Source of the DNA: Candidatus Aalborgicola danicus | GTDB lineage: Bacteria; Pseudomonadota; Gammaproteobacteria; Burkholderiales; Burkholderiaceae_C | Length of the DNA: 64,000 bases | Direction: 5' to 3' | NCBI GenBank assembly: GCA_016703945.1 | Contig: JADJBC010000005.1 | Location: 248,001 to 312,000 of the forward strand | Shown here: one piece after another, positions 47,301 to 55,288 of the stretch | Layout: the number at the start of each line of letters is the position of its first letter | Numbering within the stretch: position 1 is the first letter of the stretch | Notes under the pieces: generated by a model | The model's database searches: none | What the model was told of the DNA's origin: nothing | Seen by the model: only the letters and a program-made list of their open reading frames with translations | Translations under genes and position numbers: made by a program

Positions 47301-47504
47301 CCCAAGATGATGACGGTGGTGGCCATCATGGCCGGCCTGCTGCCCATCCTGTGGGGCACCGGCACCGGCTCCGAGGTGATGAGCCGCATTGCCGCGCCCA
47401 TGGTCGGCGGCATGGTTTCATCGACCGTGCTGACGCTGGCGGTGATTCCGGCGATTTACGCGCTGGTTAAACAATGGCGGCTGAACAGAGGCCTGGAAGC
47501 GTAA
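44370..47504 (+). CDS. cusA: CusA/CzcA-family heavy-metal efflux RND transporter
   Basis: A 1,044-residue inner-membrane RND pump of the heavy-metal efflux family, which drives monovalent or divalent metal export through the CusB adaptor and CusC channel. It opens 'MLSNIIDWSGRNRFLVLL' with TM1, 'DALPDLSDVQVIVYTEVPGQAPQVVEDQVTYPL', and has 'GAMIDAAIVMIENAHK' in TM4 carrying the Asp/Glu relay and 'AGVAAETGVVMLIYLD' in the second TM cluster. Met-rich positions in the porter domain suggest Cu/Ag, but this is not decisive. Full length for the family. Together with the neighbours it makes a complete CBA system. Confidence 0.92.
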   Translation: MLSNIIDWSGRNRFLVLLATLFIVLAGIFAVLRTPIDALPDLSDVQVIVYTEVPGQAPQVVEDQVTYPLTTAMLSVPKSKVVRGFSFFGASFVYIIFEDGTDIYWARSRVLEYLNFASGRMPKGVTPQIGPDATGVGWVYQYALMAKDKTLAELRSVQDWYLRYQLTKAQGVAEVASVGGFVQTYQVTVDPGKLRSYGIPLMKVAQVIRDSNRDVGGRAVEMAETEYMVRGKGYLRGKADIEMLVVKSDKGTPVLVRDIGRVELVPDERRGVAELNGEGEVVGGIAMARYGQNALEVIHNVKSKIAELQSGLPAGVTVQTVYDRSDLIYRAIDNLKHTLLEESVIVALVCFVFLLHVRSALVAILMLPVGVLMAFIAMRLLGMNSNLMSLGGIAIAIGAMIDAAIVMIENAHKHLERLPPEHSTSDRATAMMDACKEVGPALFFSLLIITVSFLPVFTLEAQEGRLFSPLAYTKTFAMAGAAMLSVTLVPVLMLLFIRGKIMPEAKNPVNRFLIWVYRPIIAGVMRWKKSTIGIALLALLVSLYPASQLGSEFMPTLNEGTLLYMPASLPGMSITKAAELMQTQDKIIKSFPEVESVFGKAGRANTATDPAPTEMFETVINLKPESEWRPGLTMDGLVAELDKALQFPGVANAWTMPIKARIDMLSTGIRTPIGIKVFGKDLAEMEKLAKQIESVVKAVPGTTSAFAERITGGFYLNIEPDREQLARYGLAVGEVLDVIGTALGGEMVTTTVEGRERYGVTVRYPRELRSDPQQIASEVLVPTMDGAMIPLGQLAKVVVAKGAPGIRTENALLSAYIYVDIRDRDIGGYVADAKKAVNDQVKFPPGYYIAWSGQFEYMERAIEKMKIVIPVTLLSIFLLLYLNFRRLTETLIVMLSVPFALVGGVWLMWLLNYNLSVAVAVGFIALAGVAAETGVVMLIYLDHAWEAVKVNCRAAGRAPAVADLYAAIMEGAVERVRPKMMTVVAIMAGLLPILWGTGTGSEVMSRIAAPMVGGMVSSTVLTLAVIPAIYALVKQWRLNRGLEA

Positions 47505-47896
47505 CAGTTTAAGCCCGTGCAGCGGACATTTGCTCTGACCCCGTTCCTCGTATCCGTCGGCGACTGTGAAGTTGAAGTTGGCGCTGGCGTAGCGAGGGTA
47601 TTGGCACAAAGTTTCTCAAGTGCTGCAGCTGTGTATTCAGCTGGCAGTTCGATATTGAGATCTTCGACTTTCCTCAAATCTGATCGACTCAAGGTTTGTG
47701 TGCTAAGCCGGCTCTTTGAACAAGTTAAATTAGAGCTCGTTTCAAGAGCGGATCACCCTGGCGACAACATACCAAGTAGCTACTGCTGGAAAAGTACCTA
47801 CACGACCTCACCCGCCACGTTGCCCAGCGACGTAACGGATAAAGCCGAGTTGAATTTCGCGCACAATCGCTCGGGCCGATCACCAAATTTCTTGTT
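47505..47896. other. 392-bp gap without a convincing gene
   Basis: Open frames exist on both strands, but neither has recognisable domains. The first about 40 bp after the cusA stop resemble the bases after the cusA remnant at 50925 (TAACAGTT, CCGTGCA, CATTTG), so this may be a duplication edge. A CTCTGACCCC motif at about 47533-47542 resembles sequences I have seen near mobile-element edges in this group, but nothing more can be supported. Confidence 0.4.
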
Positions 47897-49393
47897 ATGC
47901 CCGTCCTGCTTGCAACCCTGCTAGTTCCCGCCCTGCTCACCTGGGCTTTGAGTAGCGCCCTGCGTTTGTCCGAAGAGGACATGATGATCGTTTTTGTCAC
48001 GCTGCTCTTTCTCACCTTCCTGCTCTCGGTAGCAGGTGCGCACTTGCTGGAACACGGTCAGCGCTTTCGTCGCCAGAAGCTCCTGGAAGACATGACCACC
48101 ACACAAAAGCTGCAATGGGTACTGGGACAACGCGAGATCGTGGCTGCCTTGGTGGCACTTTTGGCGCTCGCCGTTTGGGTGGCGTATCGGGTGGGCACTT
48201 CCGACGGCATTGGTCCGGCAAAGCCGACCGACAACCTCGGCGCAGTTGCGGCATCATCTCCGGTCAGTTCTCCCGTCTCCAGTGCGTCGCTCGCCTACCA
48301 ATCCGCCCCACTGCCGACTCGCCGACCTGACGTTGTCGCATCCACGACCGACGCGCTGGCCGACCCAGGTCAGGCAAGGACAAAGGCGCAAGCTAAGGCT
48401 GAGACACAAGCCGTGACAGCAGCTGAAGCGCAGCTCAAGTTACTAACTGAGGCAAAGGCCCAGGCTGACGCAACCGCCAAGGCAGAGGTTCAGGCAAGAG
48501 CCGTCGAGCAGGCCAAGACCGATGCGCTTGCCAAGGCGCTGGAGCAGGCAAAAGCAGAGGCACAGGCTGAAGGGCTAGCACAGGGCAAAGCATTGGAACA
48601 AGCCCGGGCCAAGGCAGATGCGCTTTCCAAGGAATTGGAACAGGCCAGAGAAGAGGCAAAGGCCAGGGCCCTTGCTCAGGCAAAGGCAGAGACACAAGCC
48701 AGGGCAGTAGCCGAAGCGCAGGTCAAGTTACAAGCTGAGGCAAGGGTCCAGGCTGACGCAGCCGCCAAAGCAGAGGCTCAGGTGAGAGCCGTCGAGCAGG
48801 CCAAGACCGATGCGCTTACCAAGGCACAGGCACAGGCGGTTGCCCAGGCCAAGGCACTGGAACAAGCCCGGGCCAAGTCTGATGCGCTTGCCAAATTGCT
48901 GGAACAGGCAAAAGCAGAGGCACAAGCTAGGGCAGTAGCCGAAGCAAAGCTTAAGTCCGATGGACAAACACAGGTCAAGTTACAAGCTGAGGCAAAAGCC
49001 AAGGCGGACGCGTTAGCCAAGGCAGAAGCCAATGCCAACGTCAAGGCGCTGGCAGAAGCCAATGTAAAGGCTGATGCGCTTGCCAAAGCACTGGAACAGG
49101 CAAAAGCAGAGGCAAAGGCTGAAGGGCTCGCACAGGCAAAGGCTTTGGAGCAGGCCCGGGCCGAGGCAAAGGCGCTAGGGCAGGCCGGCCAAAACACAAA
49201 AGGACGGGAAAGGGCCAAACCAATGGAAGGACAGCAAGCAAGCAGGGCACAGCGAAGCCAAGGCAGAGGCTTGCTGGAAGCCCAAGGCACAATCCGACGC
49301 TGTGGGCAAGGCAGAGGTGCCCAGACTGAACCAAGCCAAGCGATCAAGCGCAAGTCCGCACGCCATTCAGGAGCTCGAACTGGCAAAAGCTGA
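47897..49393 (+). CDS. Alanine-rich coiled-coil membrane protein, N-terminal part (probable frameshift before its end)
   Basis: The N-terminal 100 residues have about three hydrophobic segments (about 3-22, 28-48, 80-98). From about 155 on it is a long Ala/Lys/Glu/Gln repeat (units such as 'AEAKAQADAAAKAEAQVRAVEQAKTDAL'), expected to form a long helical or coiled-coil rod like TolA. After about residue 430 the pattern collapses into Arg/Gly/Ser-rich sequence, while the neighbouring frame continues the repeat, so the last roughly 65 residues here are probably out of frame. One A too many in the A run near 49198-49201 would explain it. The full protein would span 47897-50726 (about 940 residues). 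No named family recognised for the rod. Confidence 0.6.
   Translation: MPVLLATLLVPALLTWALSSALRLSEEDMMIVFVTLLFLTFLLSVAGAHLLEHGQRFRRQKLLEDMTTTQKLQWVLGQREIVAALVALLALAVWVAYRVGTSDGIGPAKPTDNLGAVAASSPVSSPVSSASLAYQSAPLPTRRPDVVASTTDALADPGQARTKAQAKAETQAVTAAEAQLKLLTEAKAQADATAKAEVQARAVEQAKTDALAKALEQAKAEAQAEGLAQGKALEQARAKADALSKELEQAREEAKARALAQAKAETQARAVAEAQVKLQAEARVQADAAAKAEAQVRAVEQAKTDALTKAQAQAVAQAKALEQARAKSDALAKLLEQAKAEAQARAVAEAKLKSDGQTQVKLQAEAKAKADALAKAEANANVKALAEANVKADALAKALEQAKAEAKAEGLAQAKALEQARAEAKALGQAGQNTKGRERAKPMEGQQASRAQRSQGRGLLEAQGTIRRCGQGRGAQTEPSQAIKRKSARHSGARTGKS
48751..48950 (+). repeat. Direct repeat of about 200 bp in the coiled-coil gene, copy 1
   Basis: Almost the same bases recur at 50041-50241, encoding the same run of coiled-coil units, and part of it again at about 49409-49500. 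Unequal crossing-over between such repeats would change rod length. Confidence 0.75.
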
Positions 49394-50726
49394 GGCGAAG
49401 GCCCAGGCTGACGCGGCCGCCAAGGCAGAGACTCAGGTGAGAGCCGTCGAGCAGGCCAAGACCGATGCGCTTACCAAGGCACAGGCACAGGCGGTTGCTC
49501 AGGCCAAGGCGCTGGAGCAAGCAAGACAAGAGGCAAGGGCAGATGCACAAGCCAGGGCACAGGCCGAGGCAGCGGCCAAAGTAGCAGCCAAGGTACAAGC
49601 AGAATCCAAGGGCAAAGCAGACGCGCAAGCCAAGGCGCAGGCGGAAGCAGTGGCCAGGCAAGATGCGCAAGCTAAAGTAGATGCGCTTGCCAAAGCGCTG
49701 GAACAGGCAAAAGCAGAGGCAAAGGCTGAAGGGCTCGCGCAGGCTAAGGCATTGGAACAAGCCAGGGCCGAGGCAAAAACCAAGGCAGATGCGCTTGCCA
49801 AAGCGCTGGAAAAGGCAAAAGCAGAAGCGGTCGCACTGGCAAAGGCTTTGGAGCAGGCCCGGGCCGAGGCAAAGGCCAGTGCGCAGACAAAGGCAACGGC
49901 AGATTCGAAGCCCAAGGCACAATCCGACGCTGTGGGCAAGGCAGAGGCGGTTGCTCAGGCCAAGAAACTGGAACAAGCCAAGGCCAAGTCCGACGCGCTT
50001 TCCAAGGAGCTCGAACTGGCAAAAGCTGAGGCGAAGGCCCAGGCTGACGCAGCCGCCAAGGCAGAGGCTCAGGTGAGATCCGTCGAGCAGGCCAAGACCG
50101 ATGCGCTTACCAAGGCACAGGCACAGGCGGTTGCCCAGGCCAAGGCACTGGCACAAGCCCGGGCCAAGTCCGATGCGCTTGCCAAATTGCTGGAACAGGC
50201 AAAAGCAGAGGCACAAGCTAGGGCAGTAGCCGAAGCAAAGACCAGTGCACAGATCAGGGCGATGGCGGATGCGAAGCCTGCGGCACAGGAACCGGCCAAG
50301 GCACTGGCACCAAGCCAAACGATCTTGTCTACAGCACAACCGACCAAGCCAACCCAAGCTGTGCAAGGGGACGAGCGTCGTCAAATCGAAGCGTCCGTCC
50401 GTCAATGGGCCAAAGTGTGGGCGGCGGGAGAAGTCGATCAGTACCTTGCGATGTACAGTGATTCGTTCGTGCCTGATGACCGCGTTACGAGATCGCAATG
50501 GGAGAAGATTCGTCGACAACGCGTGGGCAATGCGCGGGGTATGGCAATCGATATTCGTGATCTGACAATCACCCAGCTCACACAGACCAAAGCGCAAGCG
50601 GTTTTTGTCCAGAGCTACCAGGCAGTCGGTATCAAGGATCAAATGCGCAAGATGCTGATACTGGAAAAGACCGGCGACCGGTGGAGAATTGCGTCGGAGC
50701 GTGCCGCTCTCGGCGCTGGTAAATAG
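49302..50726 (+). CDS. Alanine-rich coiled-coil protein, C-terminal part with NTF2-like (Cds6-type) domain
   Basis: This frame is open from 49179 and continues the Ala/Lys/Glu rod to about residue 360. It ends in a globular domain (about 365-474): 'IEASVRQWAKVWAAGEVDQYLAMYSDSFVPD', 'SQWEKIRRQRVGNARG' and 'QSYQAVGIKDQMRKMLILEKTGDRWRIASE'. That pattern matches the NTF2-like C-terminal domain found in L,D-transpeptidase-associated (Cds6-like) and TPR proteins. With the upstream part it would be an inner-membrane-anchored periplasmic rod ending in an NTF2 fold. As a stand-alone gene the start at 49302 is doubtful. Confidence 0.6.
   Translation: MGKAEVPRLNQAKRSSASPHAIQELELAKAEAKAQADAAAKAETQVRAVEQAKTDALTKAQAQAVAQAKALEQARQEARADAQARAQAEAAAKVAAKVQAESKGKADAQAKAQAEAVARQDAQAKVDALAKALEQAKAEAKAEGLAQAKALEQARAEAKTKADALAKALEKAKAEAVALAKALEQARAEAKASAQTKATADSKPKAQSDAVGKAEAVAQAKKLEQAKAKSDALSKELELAKAEAKAQADAAAKAEAQVRSVEQAKTDALTKAQAQAVAQAKALAQARAKSDALAKLLEQAKAEAQARAVAEAKTSAQIRAMADAKPAAQEPAKALAPSQTILSTAQPTKPTQAVQGDERRQIEASVRQWAKVWAAGEVDQYLAMYSDSFVPDDRVTRSQWEKIRRQRVGNARGMAIDIRDLTITQLTQTKAQAVFVQSYQAVGIKDQMRKMLILEKTGDRWRIASERAALGAGK
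50041..50241 (+). repeat. Direct repeat of about 200 bp in the coiled-coil gene, copy 2
   Basis: Partner of 48751-48950, with only a few substitutions. Confidence 0.75.
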
Positions 50727-50760
50727 AACAAATAGGGCCTTCCAGGTGATTCCGTTCACT

Positions 50761-50925
50761 GATGCTGATCTACTTGGACCAAGCCTGGGCTCCGAGGTCA
50801 TGAGCCGCATCGCAGCGCCCATGGTGGGGGGCATGGTGTTATCGACCGTGCTGACGCTGGCGGTGATTCCGGCGATTTACGCGCTAGTCAAGCAGTGGCG
50901 ACTCAAGCGGGGGTTGGAGGCGTAA
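50761..50925 (+). pseudogene. Remnant of a cusA 3' end
   Basis: The segment 'GSEVMSRIAAPMVGGMV' to 'IYALVKQWRLKRGLEA' (about 50790-50925) repeats the last 45 or so residues of CusA at 47365-47504. Just before it, GATGCTGATCTACTTGGACCA matches the cusA region at 47178, so about 165 bp of cusA is missing between the two matching pieces. It has no start and is not expected to make a protein. It shows that a second cusA copy or a partial duplication once lay here. Confidence 0.85.
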
Positions 50926-51023
50926 CAGTTCATAACCGTGCATTTGACGCTGGCTAGTACGCAAATACGTTGAAGCCGTGGTGGAGCACTGGCGGCTAGC
51001 TTGCAAGTGGTAAGGTTGCAGCC

Positions 51024-51553
51024 ATGCGACACGTCATCATCCTGTACTGCACAACCGATGGCCAGACCCTGCGCATCTGCGAATACCTGCAAGGCGTTGT
51101 GGAGCAGTCTGACAAGCGAGTCACCGTGTTGCCCATAGAATTGGCCGATGGGCGTGATTTGACCGTTTTTGACACCATCGTGATTGGCGCCAGCATTCGT
51201 TATGGCAAGCATTCCAAACTGGTGTACGACTTTATCCATCGCCATGCCATGCTCCTGGACAGCAAGCCCAACGCGTTTTCAGTGTCAATGTGGTGGCCCG
51301 AAAGCCGGGCAAAAACACGCCCGCCACCAACCCTTACCTGAAGAAGTTTCTACTGCAGATACCGTGGAAACCGCGCAATTTGGCGGTCTTTGCCGGCAAG
51401 ATCAACTATCCCGTGTACGGACCACTGGACCGCCTGGTGATCCGGTTAATCATGTGGATGACGAACGGACCCACCGACCCAAAGAGCGTGGTCGAATTTA
51501 CCAATTGGGAGCAGGTGCGCGCATTTGGCGAACTTATTGGGCAAATGGAGTAG
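51024..51553 (+). pseudogene. hemG: HemG-like menaquinone-dependent protoporphyrinogen IX dehydrogenase, one frameshift
   Basis: A flavodoxin-fold enzyme oxidising protoporphyrinogen IX in haem synthesis. The first frame (51024-51341) has the FMN-binding loop 'ILYCTTDGQTLRICEYL' and 'VIGASIRYGKHSKLVYDF'. The second (to 51553) has 'VARKPGKNTPATNPYLKKFL' and 'FTNWEQVRAFGELIG', both typical HemG segments. One T is missing in the TTTT run at 51276-51279; restoring it joins 'NAFFSVNVVARKPG'. The corrected length of about 176 residues is normal for HemG. It is probably intact in the organism. Confidence 0.85.
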
Positions 51554-51720
51554 CGGGCACAGTCTCCCGTGCGGGGCGCCAAGCCAATGCCTGCTTGCGT
51601 TAGATCATGTTTCGTGTGCTGGCTTGCGTGGCCGACGCTTGATCCTCATCAAAATAGAGATCACTGCAAGGGCTAGCATGTACTGAAGCCGACCACCGGT
51701 TCCATTCAAAGAGTCATGCG

Positions 51721-53490
51721 ATGCGCACACCCAATAACCCCGAAACAACACCCAGCTCCCCAACCCAGACCGTGGAGTCAGCCACGCAACGTCTGGACCG
51801 CTTGACCCACGCCGCAGTGGCGCCCTTGACCGGCGGCCTGTCCCCGGTAGCCCTGGCCCTGGCCATGGCCGACTGGGCCTGGCACCTGGGCGCTTCACCC
51901 GGTCGACAACTCGAACTGGCCGCCCTGGCAGCCCGCTTGGGGCAAGACACCCTCAGGACCCAGCGCACGGCTCCAGACGATGCCGGCTCGGCCGACGACG
52001 ATCCGCGCTTTCGCCATGAAGCCTGGGCCACCTGGCCGTTCAGCCAGATCCGGACCGGTTTTCGCAACACCGAAGCCTTCTGGCGGGAAGCAGCGTATGT
52101 GCCAGGCATGACCGCCCACCACGCCGACATGACCCAGTTTTTTACCAGGCAATGGCTGGGCATGCTGGCGCCAGCCAATTGGCTGGCCACCAACCCGGTG
52201 GTGCTGAAGGATGTGGTCGAGTCCAACGGCACCCATTTGCTCCAGGGCGCGCAGAACTGGTTGCGCGACGCAGCAGGCCTTCAGTTGTCGAGCGAGCCAG
52301 CACCGCAAGACCACTTTAGGGTCGGCCGCGATGTGGCGGTCACCCCCGGCAAGGTTATTTATCGCAATGCCCTGATCGAGTTGATCCGTTATGACGCCCA
52401 GACCGACAAGGTACACCCCGAGCCCGTGCTGATCATCCCGTCATGGATCATGAAATACTACATCCTGGACTTGTCGCCGCACAATTCCATGGTTCGCTAC
52501 CTGGTCGAACAGGGGCACACGGTCTACATGCTGTCGTGGCGGAATCCGGACGCGCAGGACCATGATCTGACCATGGACGACTATCTGCGTTTGGGCGTCA
52601 TTGACGCGTTGCACGCCGTGGGCGAATGCAGCGGCACGCGCCACGGCGTGCACACCATGGGTTATTGCCTGGGCGGCACATTGCTGGCCATCGCCGTTGC
52701 ACTGGGGCGACGCGGCGGCATGTCCGACCACCCCCACATGCCCACCATCAAAACCATGACGCTGCTGGCGGCCCAGACGGATTTTTCGGAGCCAGGTGAA
52801 TTGGGTTTGTTCATAGACGAGAGCCAGGTCGGATTTCTGGACCAGATCACGCGCGGCAAGGGCTACCTGTCGGGTGACCAGATGGCGGGATCGTTCCAGT
52901 TCCTGCACTCCCGTGATTTGGTGTGGACCCGGCGCATGCGCGAGTACCTGATGGGTGAGCGCGAGCAGCCCAATGACCTGATGGCATGGAATGCCGACAC
53001 CACCCGCATGCCCGCGCGCATGCACCACGAATACCTGACGTCGCTCTACCTGCACAACGCCCTGGCCAGCAGCACCTACCGGGTACGGGGACGCGCGGTA
53101 TCGCTGTCCGACATTCACTTACCCGTGTTCCTCGTCGGCACCCAGCGCGACCACGTATCGCCATGGCAGTCAGTCTACAAGCTACACCATCTATGCAATG
53201 CCGAGATCACGTTTGTGCTGACCAGCGGTGGGCATAACGCCGGCATCATCTCAGAACCCGGACACGCCCATCGCAGTTACCAGATGCAGATTCGCCCCGC
53301 GCACAGCGCCTGGATCGAGCCGACCCAGTGGGCGCAGCAAACCCCGGTGCAGGAGGGATCGTGGTGGCCTGCCTGGCACCAGTGGCTGGGCGTACGCTCG
53401 GGCCGCAAAGTGCCGGTGCGGTCGCTGCCTGCCGAAGCCGCAATCTGTGACGCGCCAGGCTCCTATGTCATGCAGCGCTACCAAGACTGA
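51721..53490 (+). CDS. phaC: Poly(3-hydroxyalkanoate) synthase (class I type)
   Basis: A 589-residue PHA synthase polymerising hydroxyacyl-CoA, usually 3-hydroxybutyryl-CoA, at granule surfaces. The alpha/beta-hydrolase core has the lipase-like box 'MGYCLGGT' with the catalytic Cys (about residue 319), an Asp in 'GTQRDHVSPW' (about 475) and His in 'SGGHNAGII' (about 504). The N-terminal domain has 'HADMTQFFTRQWLGMLAPANWLATNPVVL'. Length is typical of class I. No phaA, phaB or phasin gene is adjacent. An acetoacetyl-CoA synthetase is 4.5 kb downstream, fitting PHB turnover. Confidence 0.92.
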   Translation: MRTPNNPETTPSSPTQTVESATQRLDRLTHAAVAPLTGGLSPVALALAMADWAWHLGASPGRQLELAALAARLGQDTLRTQRTAPDDAGSADDDPRFRHEAWATWPFSQIRTGFRNTEAFWREAAYVPGMTAHHADMTQFFTRQWLGMLAPANWLATNPVVLKDVVESNGTHLLQGAQNWLRDAAGLQLSSEPAPQDHFRVGRDVAVTPGKVIYRNALIELIRYDAQTDKVHPEPVLIIPSWIMKYYILDLSPHNSMVRYLVEQGHTVYMLSWRNPDAQDHDLTMDDYLRLGVIDALHAVGECSGTRHGVHTMGYCLGGTLLAIAVALGRRGGMSDHPHMPTIKTMTLLAAQTDFSEPGELGLFIDESQVGFLDQITRGKGYLSGDQMAGSFQFLHSRDLVWTRRMREYLMGEREQPNDLMAWNADTTRMPARMHHEYLTSLYLHNALASSTYRVRGRAVSLSDIHLPVFLVGTQRDHVSPWQSVYKLHHLCNAEITFVLTSGGHNAGIISEPGHAHRSYQMQIRPAHSAWIEPTQWAQQTPVQEGSWWPAWHQWLGVRSGRKVPVRSLPAEAAICDAPGSYVMQRYQD

Positions 53491-53620
53491 GCCTTCCCCT
53501 CCACTGAAAAAACTGCACCTGTGCCCTGTCGGCCAGTTTGTGGATAGGCGTGTTCACAAGCCATGAAACGCTTGCCCGCCTTGGGTTTTCCGATCGTGCC
53601 TGGGTATTGGAGAGCTGCGT

Positions 53621-55219
53621 GTGGCGCGGTTTCTGGCCGGCAACACCCAAACGTACAATTCCCGCATGCCCTTTCGTCCTGTCAGTCCAATGGCTCGTAA
53701 AGGGGGTGTCGCACCCGCCTCGCCAAAACCTGCACACATCGCCCTGCAATTGCAGCAAGGTGTTGTGTTGCACCGTCAGGGCAAGTTCCAGGAGGCCCGG
53801 ACGCACTACGAAACGGTGCTGCGTCATGCCCCTCGCAATTTTGATGCACTGCACCTTTTGGGCGTGATTGCCGCCCAGACGCAAGACAATACGCGCGCCC
53901 TGGAGCTCTTTGATCAGGCCCTGAAAGTCAATCCTGGTTCTGCGGACGCATGGAGTAACCGCGGCATCGCGCTCAAGAACTTGAACCGCTTTTCGCAAGC
54001 CTTGGAGAGTCTTGAGAAGGCCCTGGCGCTCAAGCCGGACTTTGCAGACGCGCACAACAACCGTGGCATCGTGATGCAAGAACTCAGGCGTTTTGATGCA
54101 TCACTGTCCAGCTACGACCAGGCCCTCAAGCTGAAGCCAGACTTTGCTGAAGCCCTCTTCAACCGTGGCCGCGTTCTTACAGAGTTGAGACGGTTTGATG
54201 AGGCCATAAACCACTACGACCGGGCGCTTGCGCTGCGCCCGGGCTACCCTGACGCACGCTTCAATAAATCTATCGCATTGCTGCGCGAGGGATTCTTTGA
54301 AGCGGCATGGTCACTTCATGAGTCGCGGTGGGATGTAGAACATGCGGGCTTCAAAAAACGCGAGTGTGCTGCGCCCCTGTGGCTGGGTAGGGAGCCGTTG
54401 GACGGCAAGAGCATTCTCCTGCGCACGGAGCAGGGCATGGGCGACAACATCCAGTTTTGCCGCTACGCCAAACTGCTGCATGAACAGGGTGCGAGGGTAT
54501 TGCTTGAAACCCCCAAGCCTTTGATGTCCCTTCTCGCCGGGTTGGCGGGAGTGGACGAACTGGTAGAAATAGGAACCGCACCAGCCGCCATTGACTACCA
54601 TTGTCCACTGCTGTCGTTGCCGTTGGCGCTCAACACCACGCTCGCCACCATTCCGGCACCTTGCGCCTACATCGGGGCTGATCCATCCAAGTCAAAGGCC
54701 TGGAAGGCTCGGCTTGGCCCGGCCACAAAACCGCGCGTGGGATTGGTCTGGAGCGGCAACACGTTGCACAAGAACGACGCCAATCGCAGTCTGAGCCTTC
54801 AACTTCTTTTGAGCCATCTGCCGAGCGAGTGCGAATACTTCAGCCTTCAAAAAGAGGTCCGTCCCTTTGACAGGCAAGCCCTGCACGAGGGCAACCTGGG
54901 GCATTACGGCGACGAACTGCACGATTTTTCTGATACCGCCGCTCTATGTGCCCAACTGGATGTGGTTCTGAGTGTGGACACCAGTGTCGCGCATTTGGCA
55001 GGTGCCATGGGTCAGCCAACCTGGCTGTTGCTGCCGTTTTTGCCGGATTGGCGTTGGCTGCTTGACCGGGACGACAGCCCTTGGTATCCCACAGTCCAGC
55101 TTTTCCGGCAAAGCGAATCCCGTAGCTGGGAGCCCGTGCTGGCGCGTGTCGCCTCGAACTTGCAGAGGCTGGCGGGTCAGTGGAGTAGCCAGCCAGCCAG
55201 GGGCGGGCCGGAGGGCTGA
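53621..55219 (+). CDS. TPR protein with glycosyltransferase family 9-like domain
   Basis: A 532-residue protein. Residues about 40-245 hold six or so tetratricopeptide repeats ('ADAWSNRGIALKNLNRFSQALESLEKAL', 'AEALFNRGRVLTELRRFDEAINHYDRAL'). The C-terminal half (about 280-520) resembles the GT9/heptosyltransferase fold seen in many proteobacterial TPR proteins ('LLRTEQGMGDNIQFCRYAKLL', 'PRVGLVWSGNTLHKND', 'VLSVDTSVAHLAGAMGQPTWLLLP'). The acceptor is unknown. GTG 53621 has GGAGAG (53609-53614) upstream; ATG 53666 and 53690 are alternatives without a ribosome site. Confidence 0.8.
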   Translation: MARFLAGNTQTYNSRMPFRPVSPMARKGGVAPASPKPAHIALQLQQGVVLHRQGKFQEARTHYETVLRHAPRNFDALHLLGVIAAQTQDNTRALELFDQALKVNPGSADAWSNRGIALKNLNRFSQALESLEKALALKPDFADAHNNRGIVMQELRRFDASLSSYDQALKLKPDFAEALFNRGRVLTELRRFDEAINHYDRALALRPGYPDARFNKSIALLREGFFEAAWSLHESRWDVEHAGFKKRECAAPLWLGREPLDGKSILLRTEQGMGDNIQFCRYAKLLHEQGARVLLETPKPLMSLLAGLAGVDELVEIGTAPAAIDYHCPLLSLPLALNTTLATIPAPCAYIGADPSKSKAWKARLGPATKPRVGLVWSGNTLHKNDANRSLSLQLLLSHLPSECEYFSLQKEVRPFDRQALHEGNLGHYGDELHDFSDTAALCAQLDVVLSVDTSVAHLAGAMGQPTWLLLPFLPDWRWLLDRDDSPWYPTVQLFRQSESRSWEPVLARVASNLQRLAGQWSSQPARGGPEG

Positions 55220-55288
55220 GACGGTCACAATCGCCATGCGCGGTATTCGCGGCAAAGGCCGACGAGCCGCGCCTTGAACGGAATCGAT

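Noticed and set aside
47517..47924. A 135-residue plus-strand frame in the gap after cusA
   Set aside because: No family resemblance, overlaps the start of the coiled-coil gene and has no ribosome site.
47897..50726. CRISPR-like array in the repetitive region
   Set aside because: The repeats are coding, irregular in length and in frame with an Ala/Lys/Glu rod; there are no fixed spacers and no cas genes.
49344..50834. A 496-residue minus-strand frame rich in Leu/Cys/Gly
   Set aside because: It is the reverse reading of the Ala/Lys/Glu repeat DNA and overlaps the believable plus-strand gene; no independent support.
51605..51898. Minus-strand frame overlapping the phaC start
   Set aside because: Mostly antisense to the conserved phaC N-terminus with no domain.
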